A DNA stretch of 64,000 nt, from assembly GCF_014192395.1 (NCBI RefSeq), contig NZ_JACHXW010000014.1, positions 31,149 to 95,148 on the forward strand. The letters run 5' to 3'. The notes below the pieces were generated by a model, which saw nothing but the letters and a program-made list of their open reading frames with translations, was not told the origin of the DNA and ran no database searches. The translations under genes were made by a program, and so were the position numbers. This DNA comes from Paenibacillus endophyticus (GTDB taxonomy: Bacteria > Bacillota > Bacilli > Paenibacillales > Paenibacillaceae). Positions 44,995-52,668 of the stretch are shown here, in pieces; the stretch's first letter is position 1; every line of letters begins with the position of its first letter.

Positions 44995-45588
44995 TTATTG
45001 GTATTGACGAGCAAGAATATCAACATGAGGAGCATGAGTGCCTTCCCCAATTGCGCTAAACTTCCATTCACCGCTGTTCCGGTAAAGCTCACCCACAACC
45101 AAAGCTGTTTTGCCCGAGTAATTATCCGTCAAGTTAAAGCGAATAAGCTCTTGGTTGTTAACAGGGTTAACGATACGAATGAACGCTGATTTAATCATTC
45201 CAAAATCCTGACGTCTGGATTCGCATTCGTAGATGTTTACCACGCAAAGAATCTTGTGGATATGCGCAGGTACCTTGTCCAGCTGTACGATAATTTGCTC
45301 ATCATCGCCATCGCCTTCGCCTGTGATGTTGTCGCCCGTGTGAACGACCGAGCCATCACCGCTCTGCTTGTTGTAGAAGCATACGAGATTACGCTCGCCG
45401 CTAAGCTTTCCTTTTTCGTCCAACAAAAGCGCTGAAGCGTCACAGTCAACGTTCGCAGCTTTCTTCATTCCGAAAAATCCGCCCTTTACCTCGGCAGGGT
45501 CCCAGCCTAAACCTACGATCACCTTGCTAAGTCCAGCATTTCCTTTGGTTAAATCTATCTTCTGGCCTTTTACGAGAGAGATTGCCAT
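44995..45588 (-). CDS. terD: TerD family stress protein with an insert, first gene of the ter cluster
   Basis: 197 residues. Compared with the other two TerDs, it carries an insert after GLGWDPAEVKGG (FFGMKKAANV) before DCDASALLL. Its acidic loop HTGDNITGEGDGDDEQ is intact, and its C-terminus VDILARQYQ differs from the paralogues. An ECF-type promoter lies about 80 nt upstream, so this gene leads the ter operon. AAAGGGGG lies upstream of the ATG. Confidence 0.94.
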   Translation of the reverse strand: MAISLVKGQKIDLTKGNAGLSKVIVGLGWDPAEVKGGFFGMKKAANVDCDASALLLDEKGKLSGERNLVCFYNKQSGDGSVVHTGDNITGEGDGDDEQIIVQLDKVPAHIHKILCVVNIYECESRRQDFGMIKSAFIRIVNPVNNQELIRFNLTDNYSGKTALVVGELYRNSGEWKFSAIGEGTHAPHVDILARQYQ

Positions 45589-45670
45589 TGTCTTTGCACC
45601 CCCTTTCCAAATGGTTCACTACTTAATCATGATTCGATAGCATATCTAAACTCAAGTACTCTACAGTTGC

Positions 45671-45698
45671 TATACGCCCATTCGACAAGCAAGTTCCA
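45671..45698 (-). promoter_or_regulatory. ECF-sigma-type (SigW/SigM-like) promoter of the ter cluster
   Basis: On the - strand -35 TGGAAC (45693-45698), exactly 16 nt, then -10 CGTATA (45671-45676). This is close to the extracytoplasmic-stress consensus TGAAAC-N16-CGTA known for the TerD operon of Bacillus subtilis (yceCDEFGH). The leader to the first terD would be about 76 nt. Confidence 0.72.
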
Positions 45699-46024
45699 AA
45701 AAAAAAAGTGTGAACGTTACATTATTCTACAAAAGCTGAATAATCCCTTTTCTTTGTGGCAACGATGCTTGAAATAAACGGAGCAGCCTTGCTGGTTGCC
45801 TGCAGGTACATGCTAATTTAATTTTATAACAATTGCCTGCCCAATTACAAATTCCTACAAATAAAGAAACAAAATGATGTGAATGCCGCGTTGTTTGTGT
45901 CTAAATCAAGTAAGCATAATGAATGATACGGTTGCAGAACACTTTTTTTACAAAAAAAAGGTGGAAAAATGAGCCCATTAACGAGATAATTAAAGAAGTA
46001 AATACGAAGACGCGGGGTGTTCGA

Positions 46025-46123
46025 ATGGAATTCATAAAAAAGAATAAAACCAGTCTCATTTTTGCTGCCTTGCTGCTCATCAATGGCTTATTTTTATTAT
46101 CGATCGTCCTATCGAAAAACTAG
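46025..46123 (+). CDS. Predicted 32-residue membrane peptide
   Basis: ATG at 46025 encodes MEFIKKNKTSLIFAALLLIN and a hydrophobic continuation to LSIVLSKN, then TAG. It is one membrane helix flanked by lysines, with a modest GGGGTG ribosome site 5 nt upstream. The frame is open back to 45923, but no start there has a better site. A seven-codon frame with a better ribosome site (AAGGTGG, ATG at 45969) lies just upstream and could be a leader peptide. Apart from this and the ter promoter, 45600-46229 shows nothing I recognise. Confidence 0.4.
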   Translation: MEFIKKNKTSLIFAALLLINGLFLLSIVLSKN

Positions 46124-46229
46124 ACTCAACGATACATAACCGCCAGCTCATTCCGAAATTTTTCCGCTGCGCCGTTTCACAGAAACAGCCTTCTCCAGCG
46201 TTTTGATTCCCCCTTCATGCATGCAGTCG

Positions 46230-46526
46230 TCACGGACCCGTCCCTTTGCTCGACACAACCCAGATTGCTCCTCGCTTCTTAACATAAACGACACCTAGCT
46301 CGTCTCCAGTCGCCCTATTCATATATCCCTCTACAGCATAGAGATTTCCATATTTCGCATCAACGACTTCCGTTTTCACTATGTTCGCTTTCAAGCTGTT
46401 AATCGGCTGGAGACTCTCCAGTATCGTGCGGCGAATCGTCCATTCAGCTGAAGTAAAAGTGAGGCACCACAGGCAAACGATCAGCGCTGCGATACCCCAG
46501 ACAATCAATCTTCTCGCAATTTTCAC
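46230..46526 (-). CDS. Small exported or membrane-anchored hypothetical protein
   Basis: About 98 residues. An N-terminal membrane helix or uncleaved signal (LIVWGIAALIVCLWCLTF) is followed by an extracellular domain of about 65 residues (VVDAKYGNLYAVEGYM, then GVVYVKKRGAIWVVS), a small beta-rich fold I cannot name. The GTG at 46526 is preferred, with GGAAGG 8 nt upstream; a GTG at 46535 is also in frame. Single gene, divergent from the thioredoxin-like gene. Confidence 0.65.
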   Translation of the reverse strand: MKIARRLIVWGIAALIVCLWCLTFTSAEWTIRRTILESLQPINSLKANIVKTEVVDAKYGNLYAVEGYMNRATGDELGVVYVKKRGAIWVVSSKGTGP

Positions 46527-46619
46527 TGCATTCACCTTCCATTCCGAGTATCTATTTTCCTTGTGCAGGAGACGCGAATCGAGTAAATTACTTTTATACC
46601 GTTATGAAGGAGCATTACG

Positions 46620-46928
46620 ATGGCAATCCGTGAAATCAATGAAGCATCCTTGTTGGACCTCCTGCAATCCGATAGCCGTAGAACGGCCATTTATTTCTTC
46701 ACACCGCTGTGCGGAACCTGTGCGATTGGAGAGCGCATGCTTGAAATTGCTGAATTGACTGGCATATCGGTGCCGCTATATAAGCTTAATATCAATTACG
46801 CCCCGCATCTAAGGGACAAATGGAAAATAACCAGCGTACCCTGCTTGGCATTGCTTGAGGAAGGCGAACCCATTCGCTTGGAATATGCCATGCATGCTGT
46901 CGACCATCTTTATTTCATGCTGAAGTAA
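46620..46928 (+). CDS. Thioredoxin-like protein
   Basis: A 102-residue thioredoxin fold with the redox motif CGTC in FFTPLCGTCAIGERM and the cis-proline in ITSVPCLALL. It probably acts as a cytosolic thiol-disulfide reductase of the YtpP/thioredoxin-like group common in Bacillales. GAAGGAG lies upstream of the ATG. A perfect 11-bp hairpin overlaps the stop codon. Confidence 0.9.
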   Translation: MAIREINEASLLDLLQSDSRRTAIYFFTPLCGTCAIGERMLEIAELTGISVPLYKLNINYAPHLRDKWKITSVPCLALLEEGEPIRLEYAMHAVDHLYFMLK

Positions 46929-46959
46929 AGGGGCCTTGAACCTTCTTTCCCTTTACTTC
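46922..46959. terminator. Hairpin between convergent thioredoxin-like and DUF4362-like genes
   Basis: GAAGTAAAGGG (46922-46932) and CCCTTTACTTC (46949-46959) pair perfectly over a 16-nt loop. It includes the stop codon of the + strand gene. There is no strong T-run, so termination efficiency is uncertain. Confidence 0.55.
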
Positions 46960-46974
46960 CGCATAAACCCTCAA

Positions 46975-47448
46975 TTAATTACGGATTTCAAGGAGCGTAA
47001 TTCTTTTGCCTACTCCCCCGCATCCAATCATCTCAAAAGCATAACCATTGTTCGCTTGTTTTTTCTGCAGAGAATCACAGGTATAAGTCTTTACCGTCGA
47101 CGATCCAAATTTATCCTGCGAAGTGTCATAACGGACTTCAATCCCTGCCTCCAGCTTCGAGAGTGCATAGAAGAGCGGGTCGCCCTCCGTCGTGTAACGG
47201 ACTACACGAACCTGAACCCTATCCCCATCTACAAAATCGTCCAGCAACTCGCCATTCCTCACATCCCCGTGCTTGTCTATTACATCCTCCGTTTCATTGA
47301 CTGCAGCTTGCTGGTTTTTACCCCGCTCTTGTCCCCCGCAGCCAACCAACGTAAGCAGCAATATAAATACGACCAATGCCGTTTTTCCAGTTGTGTGTTG
47401 CAGATTACCACGTCCTTCAAAGATTCCCATAAATGTTAAAACGTTCAT
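46975..47448 (-). CDS. DUF4362-like lipoprotein
   Basis: Up to 157 residues. A hydrophobic stretch ends in the lipobox LVGC followed by GGQ, so it should be lipid-anchored outside. The mature part (EDVIDKHGDVRNGELLDDFV, VRVVRYTTEGDPLFY, YDTSQDKFG) matches my memory of the DUF4362 family of Bacillales lipoproteins, of unknown function. The start is unclear: ATG at 47448 or 47430 both lack a good ribosome site, and a CTG nearer the signal peptide has GAAGGACG upstream. Confidence 0.72.
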   Translation of the reverse strand: MNVLTFMGIFEGRGNLQHTTGKTALVVFILLLTLVGCGGQERGKNQQAAVNETEDVIDKHGDVRNGELLDDFVDGDRVQVRVVRYTTEGDPLFYALSKLEAGIEVRYDTSQDKFGSSTVKTYTCDSLQKKQANNGYAFEMIGCGGVGKRITLLEIRN

Positions 47449-47496
47449 TTGTCTGCATTAGTTTCAATTTTCACTGTGTTATTTTTTCGTATGCAG

Positions 47497-49329
47497 TTAG
47501 GCCTCATTCGAAAGATTGGCTATTTGCAGGCGAATTCCGCGTAATTCTCGCAAAAGCGTCTCTTGCTCCTCCTGCCCTTCCGGCTGCGCGCTGCCCATTA
47601 GCTGCGATAATCTCAACATTAGTATCTCCTTCTCATTTTGGATCGTCTGCTCCTCCGGAGACATGATGCGGCTGCGATCCTTAGACAAATATTCCTCATA
47701 AGTTCCCGGGAAGCATCTAGGCGCTTGATCGCCGCTCAGGATCAGCAGGCGATTTGCCGCTTGCCGAATCAAGTAGCGGTCATGCGTCACGAGCAGCACG
47801 GCCCCGTGATATTGCAAAAGCGCCTCCTCTACCTGCTCTCGCGTTTCGATATCCAAATAGTTCGTGGGCTCATCGAGTACAAGCAAGTTAGCTTTGCTGA
47901 AGTACAGCTTAAGGAACGCTACTCTGCACTTCTCGCCCATGCTCAAATCTCCAATGCATTTAAATACATCATCCTTCGAGAACAAAAAACAGCCTAAGAT
48001 CGTTCTTGCATAGGTTTGCGTCATATCCGGCAGCTGCAGCAAGCTCTCCAAAATCGTCATCTTGTGGTCAAGCTGCTCAAGCTCCTGCTCGAAATAACCG
48101 ATCTTGGCCTGCGGGTTAAGAATGACCTCGCCCGTGTCCGGCTTCAGCTTGCCTGTCGCGAGCTTCAGCAGCGTTGATTTGCCTGCTCCGTTCGACCCTA
48201 GCACGGCTAGACGGTCGCCCTTATTGACAGAAAGGCTTAGCTGCCTGAACAAAGGATTCTGCCCTTCGTAAGCAAAGCCTACAGCATCCATTCGAAGAAG
48301 CGTCGCAGCTGAGAATTCATCCGAATCAAGCTGCATGCGAAGCTGAGTCTCCCCACGGCTTACCTGCACTTTGTTGCTGCCCAGGCGTTCGAGCGCGGAT
48401 TCCTTCGCATGCAATCGAGATACGTTTTTCTTTGATTTCGACCGAAGAAAATCATTTTGCCCGGCTGCCTTATGAGCCTGCTGAAACCATTCCGCATACA
48501 TCCGAATGCTCTCGACAAGCTTCTCCCGCTCCTGCTCCTGTTTCTTTTGCAGCGCTTCCTGCGTCTTCAGCTCCAATTCCTTCTGTTTCTTGTAATCGGC
48601 GTATCCTCCTGGATAACGTCTGCAGGCATGCTGCCCAAGCTCTAAGACAGACGTAGCCGTTCGGTCGATAAACGTCCGATCATGCGAAACATAGACGATC
48701 GTTCCCCCGTAGCTCATCACCCATTGTTCGAGTGCATCCAGTGCTTCTGCATCCAAATGATTCGTCGGTTCATCCAGCAGGACAAGCTTTGGCTCCCTGA
48801 CCATGAGCGCTGCCAGCTGGGCTTTCGTTTTCTGGCCTCCGCTTAACTGCTGGAACGTTTGGCCCCATAACGCACGCTCGAAGCTTAAGCGGGTTAAACA
48901 TCTCTCGACCTTTATCTCCCAGCTGTAACCGTCAAGCTGTACATACCTCTCGAACAACTCACTATAGCGGCCAAGCTGCAGCTCGCTGTTATCACCGCCT
49001 TGCATCTGGATCGTAAGCTCCTCCATCGCTTGCTTTAATCCGAACAGCTCATCCGATCCCGCTTGCACGAATTCCTGCAGTGTGAGCGCCGAATCGTGCT
49101 GTGCCTGCTGATCCAACCAACCCCATTCCTCTAGCGGAAGAAGCCGCTGCACTTCGCCCCCATCGAACTTAAGCCTGCCCGTCAACCCCTTCAGCAGCGT
49201 CGTCTTTCCAGCGCCGTTTCGTCCGAACAGCGCAAGCCGCTCATTCTCCTTCACTTCAAAGCTTATATTCTCGAACAACAAATGGCCGTTCCATTCTTTA
49301 TTTATCTGTTTAACTTTTAATAGCATCAA
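47497..49329 (-). CDS. ABC-F family ATPase, probable ribosome-protection/antibiotic-resistance type
   Basis: A 610-residue protein with two soluble ABC ATPase domains (P-loops GRNGAGKTT about 36 and GSNGAGKST about 381; signatures LSGGQ and a degenerate LSMGE; Walker-B LLDEPTNHLD and VLDEPTNYLD) joined by a long charged P-site tRNA-interaction linker (about 250-300), and no membrane spans. ABC-F proteins act on the ribosome, and resistance members displace drugs from the peptidyl-transferase centre. The 300-nt leader ending in a terminator just before the gene is the hallmark of drug-inducible members. The spectrum cannot be read from sequence. Confidence 0.9.
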   Translation of the reverse strand: MMLLKVKQINKEWNGHLLFENISFEVKENERLALFGRNGAGKTTLLKGLTGRLKFDGGEVQRLLPLEEWGWLDQQAQHDSALTLQEFVQAGSDELFGLKQAMEELTIQMQGGDNSELQLGRYSELFERYVQLDGYSWEIKVERCLTRLSFERALWGQTFQQLSGGQKTKAQLAALMVREPKLVLLDEPTNHLDAEALDALEQWVMSYGGTIVYVSHDRTFIDRTATSVLELGQHACRRYPGGYADYKKQKELELKTQEALQKKQEQEREKLVESIRMYAEWFQQAHKAAGQNDFLRSKSKKNVSRLHAKESALERLGSNKVQVSRGETQLRMQLDSDEFSAATLLRMDAVGFAYEGQNPLFRQLSLSVNKGDRLAVLGSNGAGKSTLLKLATGKLKPDTGEVILNPQAKIGYFEQELEQLDHKMTILESLLQLPDMTQTYARTILGCFLFSKDDVFKCIGDLSMGEKCRVAFLKLYFSKANLLVLDEPTNYLDIETREQVEEALLQYHGAVLLVTHDRYLIRQAANRLLILSGDQAPRCFPGTYEEYLSKDRSRIMSPEEQTIQNEKEILMLRLSQLMGSAQPEGQEEQETLLRELRGIRLQIANLSNEA

Positions 49330-49358
49330 TTTACATTCCCCGTTTCGAAAGACATATT

Positions 49359-49385
49359 AAAAAACCGTGGCCAGCGGCACACGGT
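49359..49385 (-). terminator. Attenuator terminator in the ABC-F gene leader
   Basis: On the - strand ACCGTG (49380-49385) pairs with CACGGT (49364-49369) around TGCCGCTGGC, followed by TTTTTT. It ends only 30 nt before the ABC-F start codon. An alternative pairing, AGCGGC-gtg-ACAC (49426-49438) with GTGTGCCGCT (49373-49382), would break it and act as antiterminator. Confidence 0.8.
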
Positions 49386-49428
49386 CGAATACGCAGGGGA
49401 ATATCAGGTAAACGGAAATAAGGATGTG

Positions 49429-49455
49429 TCACGCCGCTTTATCACGGGTAAACAT
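49429..49455 (-). CDS. Candidate leader peptide MFTRDKAA in the ABC-F attenuator
   Basis: A nine-codon frame (ATG at 49455, TGA at 49429) whose last codons cover the antiterminator arm, so ribosome position on it could choose between terminator and antiterminator. Its ribosome site is weak. A second minimal frame, Met-Lys-stop (49582-49590), has a good GGAGG 11 nt upstream and may be the regulatory one instead. Confidence 0.35.
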   Translation of the reverse strand: MFTRDKAA

Positions 49456-49633
49456 CTCTTATGTATCGCTGCTGATTGCTATATCGCAAGTCCCCAAATC
49501 GACGCACGTATCCCTGACCGGTTCTCGCTAATCGAGAACGCCGCTTGTACTTTAGACAAGTTGTTTACAGGAATCGTGTACTTACTTCATCGGCTGGGTT
49601 ACCTCCGTCAGTCATCAGTTTTGATATGCGTCT

Positions 49634-49663
49634 ATTATATCGGATGGCCGAATATCTATTCAA
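49634..49663 (-). promoter_or_regulatory. Sigma-A promoter of the ABC-F leader transcript
   Basis: On the - strand -10 TATAAT (49634-49639) is perfect and -35 TTGAAT (49658-49663) lies 18 nt away, giving a leader of about 300 nt before the ABC-F start. A GTTCTCG/CGAGAAC hairpin lies within it (49520-49538). Confidence 0.65.
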
Positions 49664-49766
49664 GTCCAACTTTTTAAGCGGTACCAAATAAAGTTAGTAC
49701 TAGGCCTATATTGATGGATCAACGATCATAAGAGTTACAAATACATCTTTTTTTCGGAGGTGCCTT

Positions 49767-51629
49767 ATGAACCCTGTTTACATGACCAGCATCGGGAAGT
49801 TCCTCCCCGGCGATCCGGTCGCCAATGATGAAATCGAAGACTATCTCGGTCAAATAAACGGCAAAAGCTCCAAGTCCATGCGCCGTATTCTCGAGCAGAA
49901 CAAAATTCAGTATCGCCACTATGCATTAAACAAGGAGCAAAAAAGCCTCTATTCCAATGCGGAAATGGCGAGCCTTGCCATTAACGACGCCCTCGCGCGA
50001 AACAAGGCTGAGCTTGGCGGCAAAGTAGATTTCCTTGCAGTCGGGACGACGCAAGGCGACCTGCTGGTTCCCGGCTTTGCCAGCATGGTGCATGCTGAGC
50101 TTGGACTGCCCGTTATGGAGGTAGCCACGCATCACGGCGTATGCGCAAGCGGCATGCAGGCGATGAAAAACGCCTATCTGCATGTGCAATCTGGCGAACA
50201 GCAAACCGCGATCTCCTGCGCCAGCGAATTCCCAAGTCGCGTGTTCAAGCATACGCGGTTCGAGGCCCAGGACGGGCTTATTGACCGTCCAGTGCCGTTC
50301 GACACCGACTTCCTCCGCTTCATGCTGTCCGACGGGGCTGGAGCCGCTATTCTCCAGCATCAGCCTGCCGCGAGCGGCTTATCGCTGCGAATTGAATGGA
50401 TCGATAACAAATCCTATGCGAATCTATATGATGTCTGCATGTATGCCGGCGCAAACAAAGAACATGCCGAACATGCAAGCTGGCTCGACTACCCTTCCGT
50501 TCATGATGCTGCAAGCGACGGTGCCGTCAATCTCAAGCAGGACATCCGTCTCGTGAACGAAATGCCTAAGGTCGGCGTGAACCGCTTCTTCGAGCTCGTG
50601 GATGAAGGAAAGATTGATCCTGCAGCCATCGATTGGATGGTCTGCCATTACTCCTCGCATTTCTTCCGTGAAGAGATATTCAGGCTGCTCCAACTGGGCG
50701 GGCTTACAATTCCCGAGGAGAAGTGGTTCACGAATCTGTACACGAAAGGCAACACTGGCGCGGCATCCATCTACATTATGCTGGAGGAGCTGCTGAACGA
50801 GGGACATCTGAAGCCAGGCGAGCAGGTGCTCTGCATGGTTCCAGAGAGCGGCAGGTTCCAAACCTCCTACATGCTGCTGACCGTGGTTGGCTCTTCAAGC
50901 GAAAGCGCTGCAGCGTTTGAAGAACGCGAGCCCGAGGCTCCGCATCTCGAATACAATGAAGCGGACGATGTGCAAGCCCATCTCGTAAGGCAGCTTGTGC
51001 AGATATGGATCGATTTCGAGCAGAAGCTCGCCCATGTACCAGTTATCCAGAAGCTGTATAATCAAAAATTTACGATAGACGATTATAAGGCGCTTATGGA
51101 GAACATTCGCCAGCAGGTCATCGACGGCTCCCAGTGGATAGCCCGCGCTGCCTCCTATATCGCAATCGAGCATATTGATCTTCGCTCTACGTTCATTGCC
51201 CATGCGCGCGACGAGCATCGCGACTTTCAAATTCTTGAGCGCAACTATGTAGCGGTCGGAGGCGATTTAAGCACCATTCAAGCCGGCGAGAAAAATATTG
51301 GAAGTGAAGCGCTGTCTGCCTATCTATTCCAACGCGCAAGCCGCGAGAATCCCATTGATCTCATTGGGGCGATGTGGATTATCGAGGGTCTTGGCTGCCG
51401 GATGGCCCGCTACTGGGGCGAGATGATTCGCGATCAGCTCGGTCTCGGCGATGATGAGGTCTCCTTCTTGCTCTATCATAGCGATTCCGACGAGAAGCAT
51501 TTCGAGCGGCTGGAAACGGTTGTTCAGCATCCAATGCTGACAGCAGATATTGCGGCGCATATCGTGAAAACAGCCAAAACAACGGCCCGGCTGTACCTGC
51601 TGCAATTAGAGGAGCTGGGCAATGTATGA
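49767..51629 (+). CDS. Ketoacyl synthase III fused to a heme-oxygenase-like diiron domain
   Basis: A 620-residue two-domain enzyme. Residues 1-375 are a FabH/KAS III fold with catalytic Cys126 (HGVCASGMQA), His294 (VCHYSSH) and Asn329 (YTKGNTG), so condensation of acyl thioesters is expected. After an acidic linker, residues about 400-620 form a helical heme-oxygenase-like domain (HDO/iron-containing redox type). Candidate metal ligands are H479, D482/E483/H484/D486 in HARDEHRD, and H571, D575 and H578 in HSDSDEKH. Such domains activate oxygen to oxidise or cleave fatty chains or amines. The fusion suggests condensation followed by oxidation in one polypeptide (inference). CGGAGG precedes the ATG. 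The downstream gene overlaps by 4 nt. The product is unknown to me. Confidence 0.85.
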   Translation: MNPVYMTSIGKFLPGDPVANDEIEDYLGQINGKSSKSMRRILEQNKIQYRHYALNKEQKSLYSNAEMASLAINDALARNKAELGGKVDFLAVGTTQGDLLVPGFASMVHAELGLPVMEVATHHGVCASGMQAMKNAYLHVQSGEQQTAISCASEFPSRVFKHTRFEAQDGLIDRPVPFDTDFLRFMLSDGAGAAILQHQPAASGLSLRIEWIDNKSYANLYDVCMYAGANKEHAEHASWLDYPSVHDAASDGAVNLKQDIRLVNEMPKVGVNRFFELVDEGKIDPAAIDWMVCHYSSHFFREEIFRLLQLGGLTIPEEKWFTNLYTKGNTGAASIYIMLEELLNEGHLKPGEQVLCMVPESGRFQTSYMLLTVVGSSSESAAAFEEREPEAPHLEYNEADDVQAHLVRQLVQIWIDFEQKLAHVPVIQKLYNQKFTIDDYKALMENIRQQVIDGSQWIARAASYIAIEHIDLRSTFIAHARDEHRDFQILERNYVAVGGDLSTIQAGEKNIGSEALSAYLFQRASRENPIDLIGAMWIIEGLGCRMARYWGEMIRDQLGLGDDEVSFLLYHSDSDEKHFERLETVVQHPMLTADIAAHIVKTAKTTARLYLLQLEELGNV

Positions 51630-52519
51630 GTGACGCCGATTATTTCAAAAACATGCCGCATGACAAAAATGATCCCAATCCATTTCTCGCTATATACATG
51701 GATCAGAGCATTCCGTTCAACGAGGAGGCAAAAGCCGCTTACCTGAAGGACTGCTCCAGCAGGTCCAGACAGTTTCTGCTGCCTGTTCTGCGGCCCTTCG
51801 CTAGACTGATGATTATCGTGCTGCAGCTCTACAAAATCATCGTGCCCAAAGCGCTCACCTCATCCCGACTGCTGCACCGCGTGCTGCATTTCGGCATGAA
51901 AACGTTCGTCAGCCCGAGCGCCAATTTTATGATCCTGCGCCATTTCTATCTCGGCTCCGAGGTGCTCGGCTTCATCCGCGACAACGTGCCTGGCGTCCAC
52001 ATTGAGATGAATCCGCTCAAGCCAACCAAGCTGGAGCCCGTGAAGGATGATCTCTTTCTCATTCATGACCTGAATCTATACAATTTCGTCATTAACCTTA
52101 ACCGAGAGCTGCGCGAGAAAGGAACGGAAGTGACGGCGCAGAAGCAGCTCAATTTCAGTTCGATTACCTCCTCGCGCATCCCCATTGAGCAAATGCCGAG
52201 GCGTTGGACGAATTTCATGGACTTAACGACCGCAATCGAATGCTTTACGCCTGTCTATCAGCTATTCCTAACGGACAATGATTTCTGGCGTGCGACCAAC
52301 TCGCTCCAGCTTGACGAGACCATCGGCATACTCGCCTCCAAAATCATCGGAAGCAACGATCGGCTGGCCCTCATTAACAATAAGCATCCCATGGTGCCGC
52401 TCACGACGCTCAAGGCAGGTTTCCGGCTTGTCCTGCACGGTCTTGCAACCGAGCAGCTCCACGCGCTGCTTGTGGAGCTTAAGCTCAAACAACAGAAGGA
52501 GGCTGCGATCAGCAGTTAG
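51626..52519 (+). CDS. Unrecognised protein coupled to the KAS III-HDO gene
   Basis: 297 residues, start overlapping the previous stop by 4 nt (ATGA), so tightly coupled. I do not recognise the family. It has no signal peptide. A hydrophobic/basic region (RPFARLMIIVLQLYKIIVPKAL, about 50-72) could associate with the membrane, and another conserved-looking stretch is HFYLGSEVLGFIRDNVPG. An interior segment rich in Asn/Asp and His (FLIHDLNLYNFVINLNREL) could hold ligands, and the C-terminus is charged. It may be an acyltransferase-like, carrier or substrate-presenting partner for the synthase, but that is guesswork from position only. Confidence 0.8.
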   Translation: MSDADYFKNMPHDKNDPNPFLAIYMDQSIPFNEEAKAAYLKDCSSRSRQFLLPVLRPFARLMIIVLQLYKIIVPKALTSSRLLHRVLHFGMKTFVSPSANFMILRHFYLGSEVLGFIRDNVPGVHIEMNPLKPTKLEPVKDDLFLIHDLNLYNFVINLNRELREKGTEVTAQKQLNFSSITSSRIPIEQMPRRWTNFMDLTTAIECFTPVYQLFLTDNDFWRATNSLQLDETIGILASKIIGSNDRLALINNKHPMVPLTTLKAGFRLVLHGLATEQLHALLVELKLKQQKEAAISS

Positions 52520-52526
52520 TTTCGCC

Positions 52527-52616
52527 TGAATGAACGAACGAATGAATGAATGAATGAATGAATAAATAAATGAAAGAAAGAAAGAAAGAAAGAATGAATG
52601 AATGAATGAACGAAAG
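52527..52616. repeat. Tetranucleotide microsatellite (GAAT/GAAC/GAAA units)
   Basis: About 90 bp of almost uninterrupted 4-bp units: GAAC x2, GAAT x6, AAAT/AATA, then GAAA x5 and GAAT x4 with minor variants. It begins only 8 nt after the stop of the previous gene and runs into the terminator. An antisense frame through it is an artefact of the repeat. Confidence 0.9.
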
Positions 52617-52647
52617 AAGGCAGCCTCCTCATTCGGAGACTGCCTTC
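52616..52647. terminator. Bidirectional terminator next to the repeat tract
   Basis: GAAGGCAG-cc-TCC and GGA-ga-CTGCCTTC pair around a short loop. T-rich runs follow on the + side (52660-52670) and TTTCGTTC on the - side. It separates the convergent KAS III operon and TraB/GumN gene. Confidence 0.8.
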
Positions 52648-52668
52648 CTCTTGTTCTCATCTTTTTTT

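Noticed and set aside
52268..52660. A frame rich in Phe/Ser/His opposite the unknown gene
   Set aside because: Its Ser/Phe-rich run is just the tetranucleotide repeat read on the other strand.
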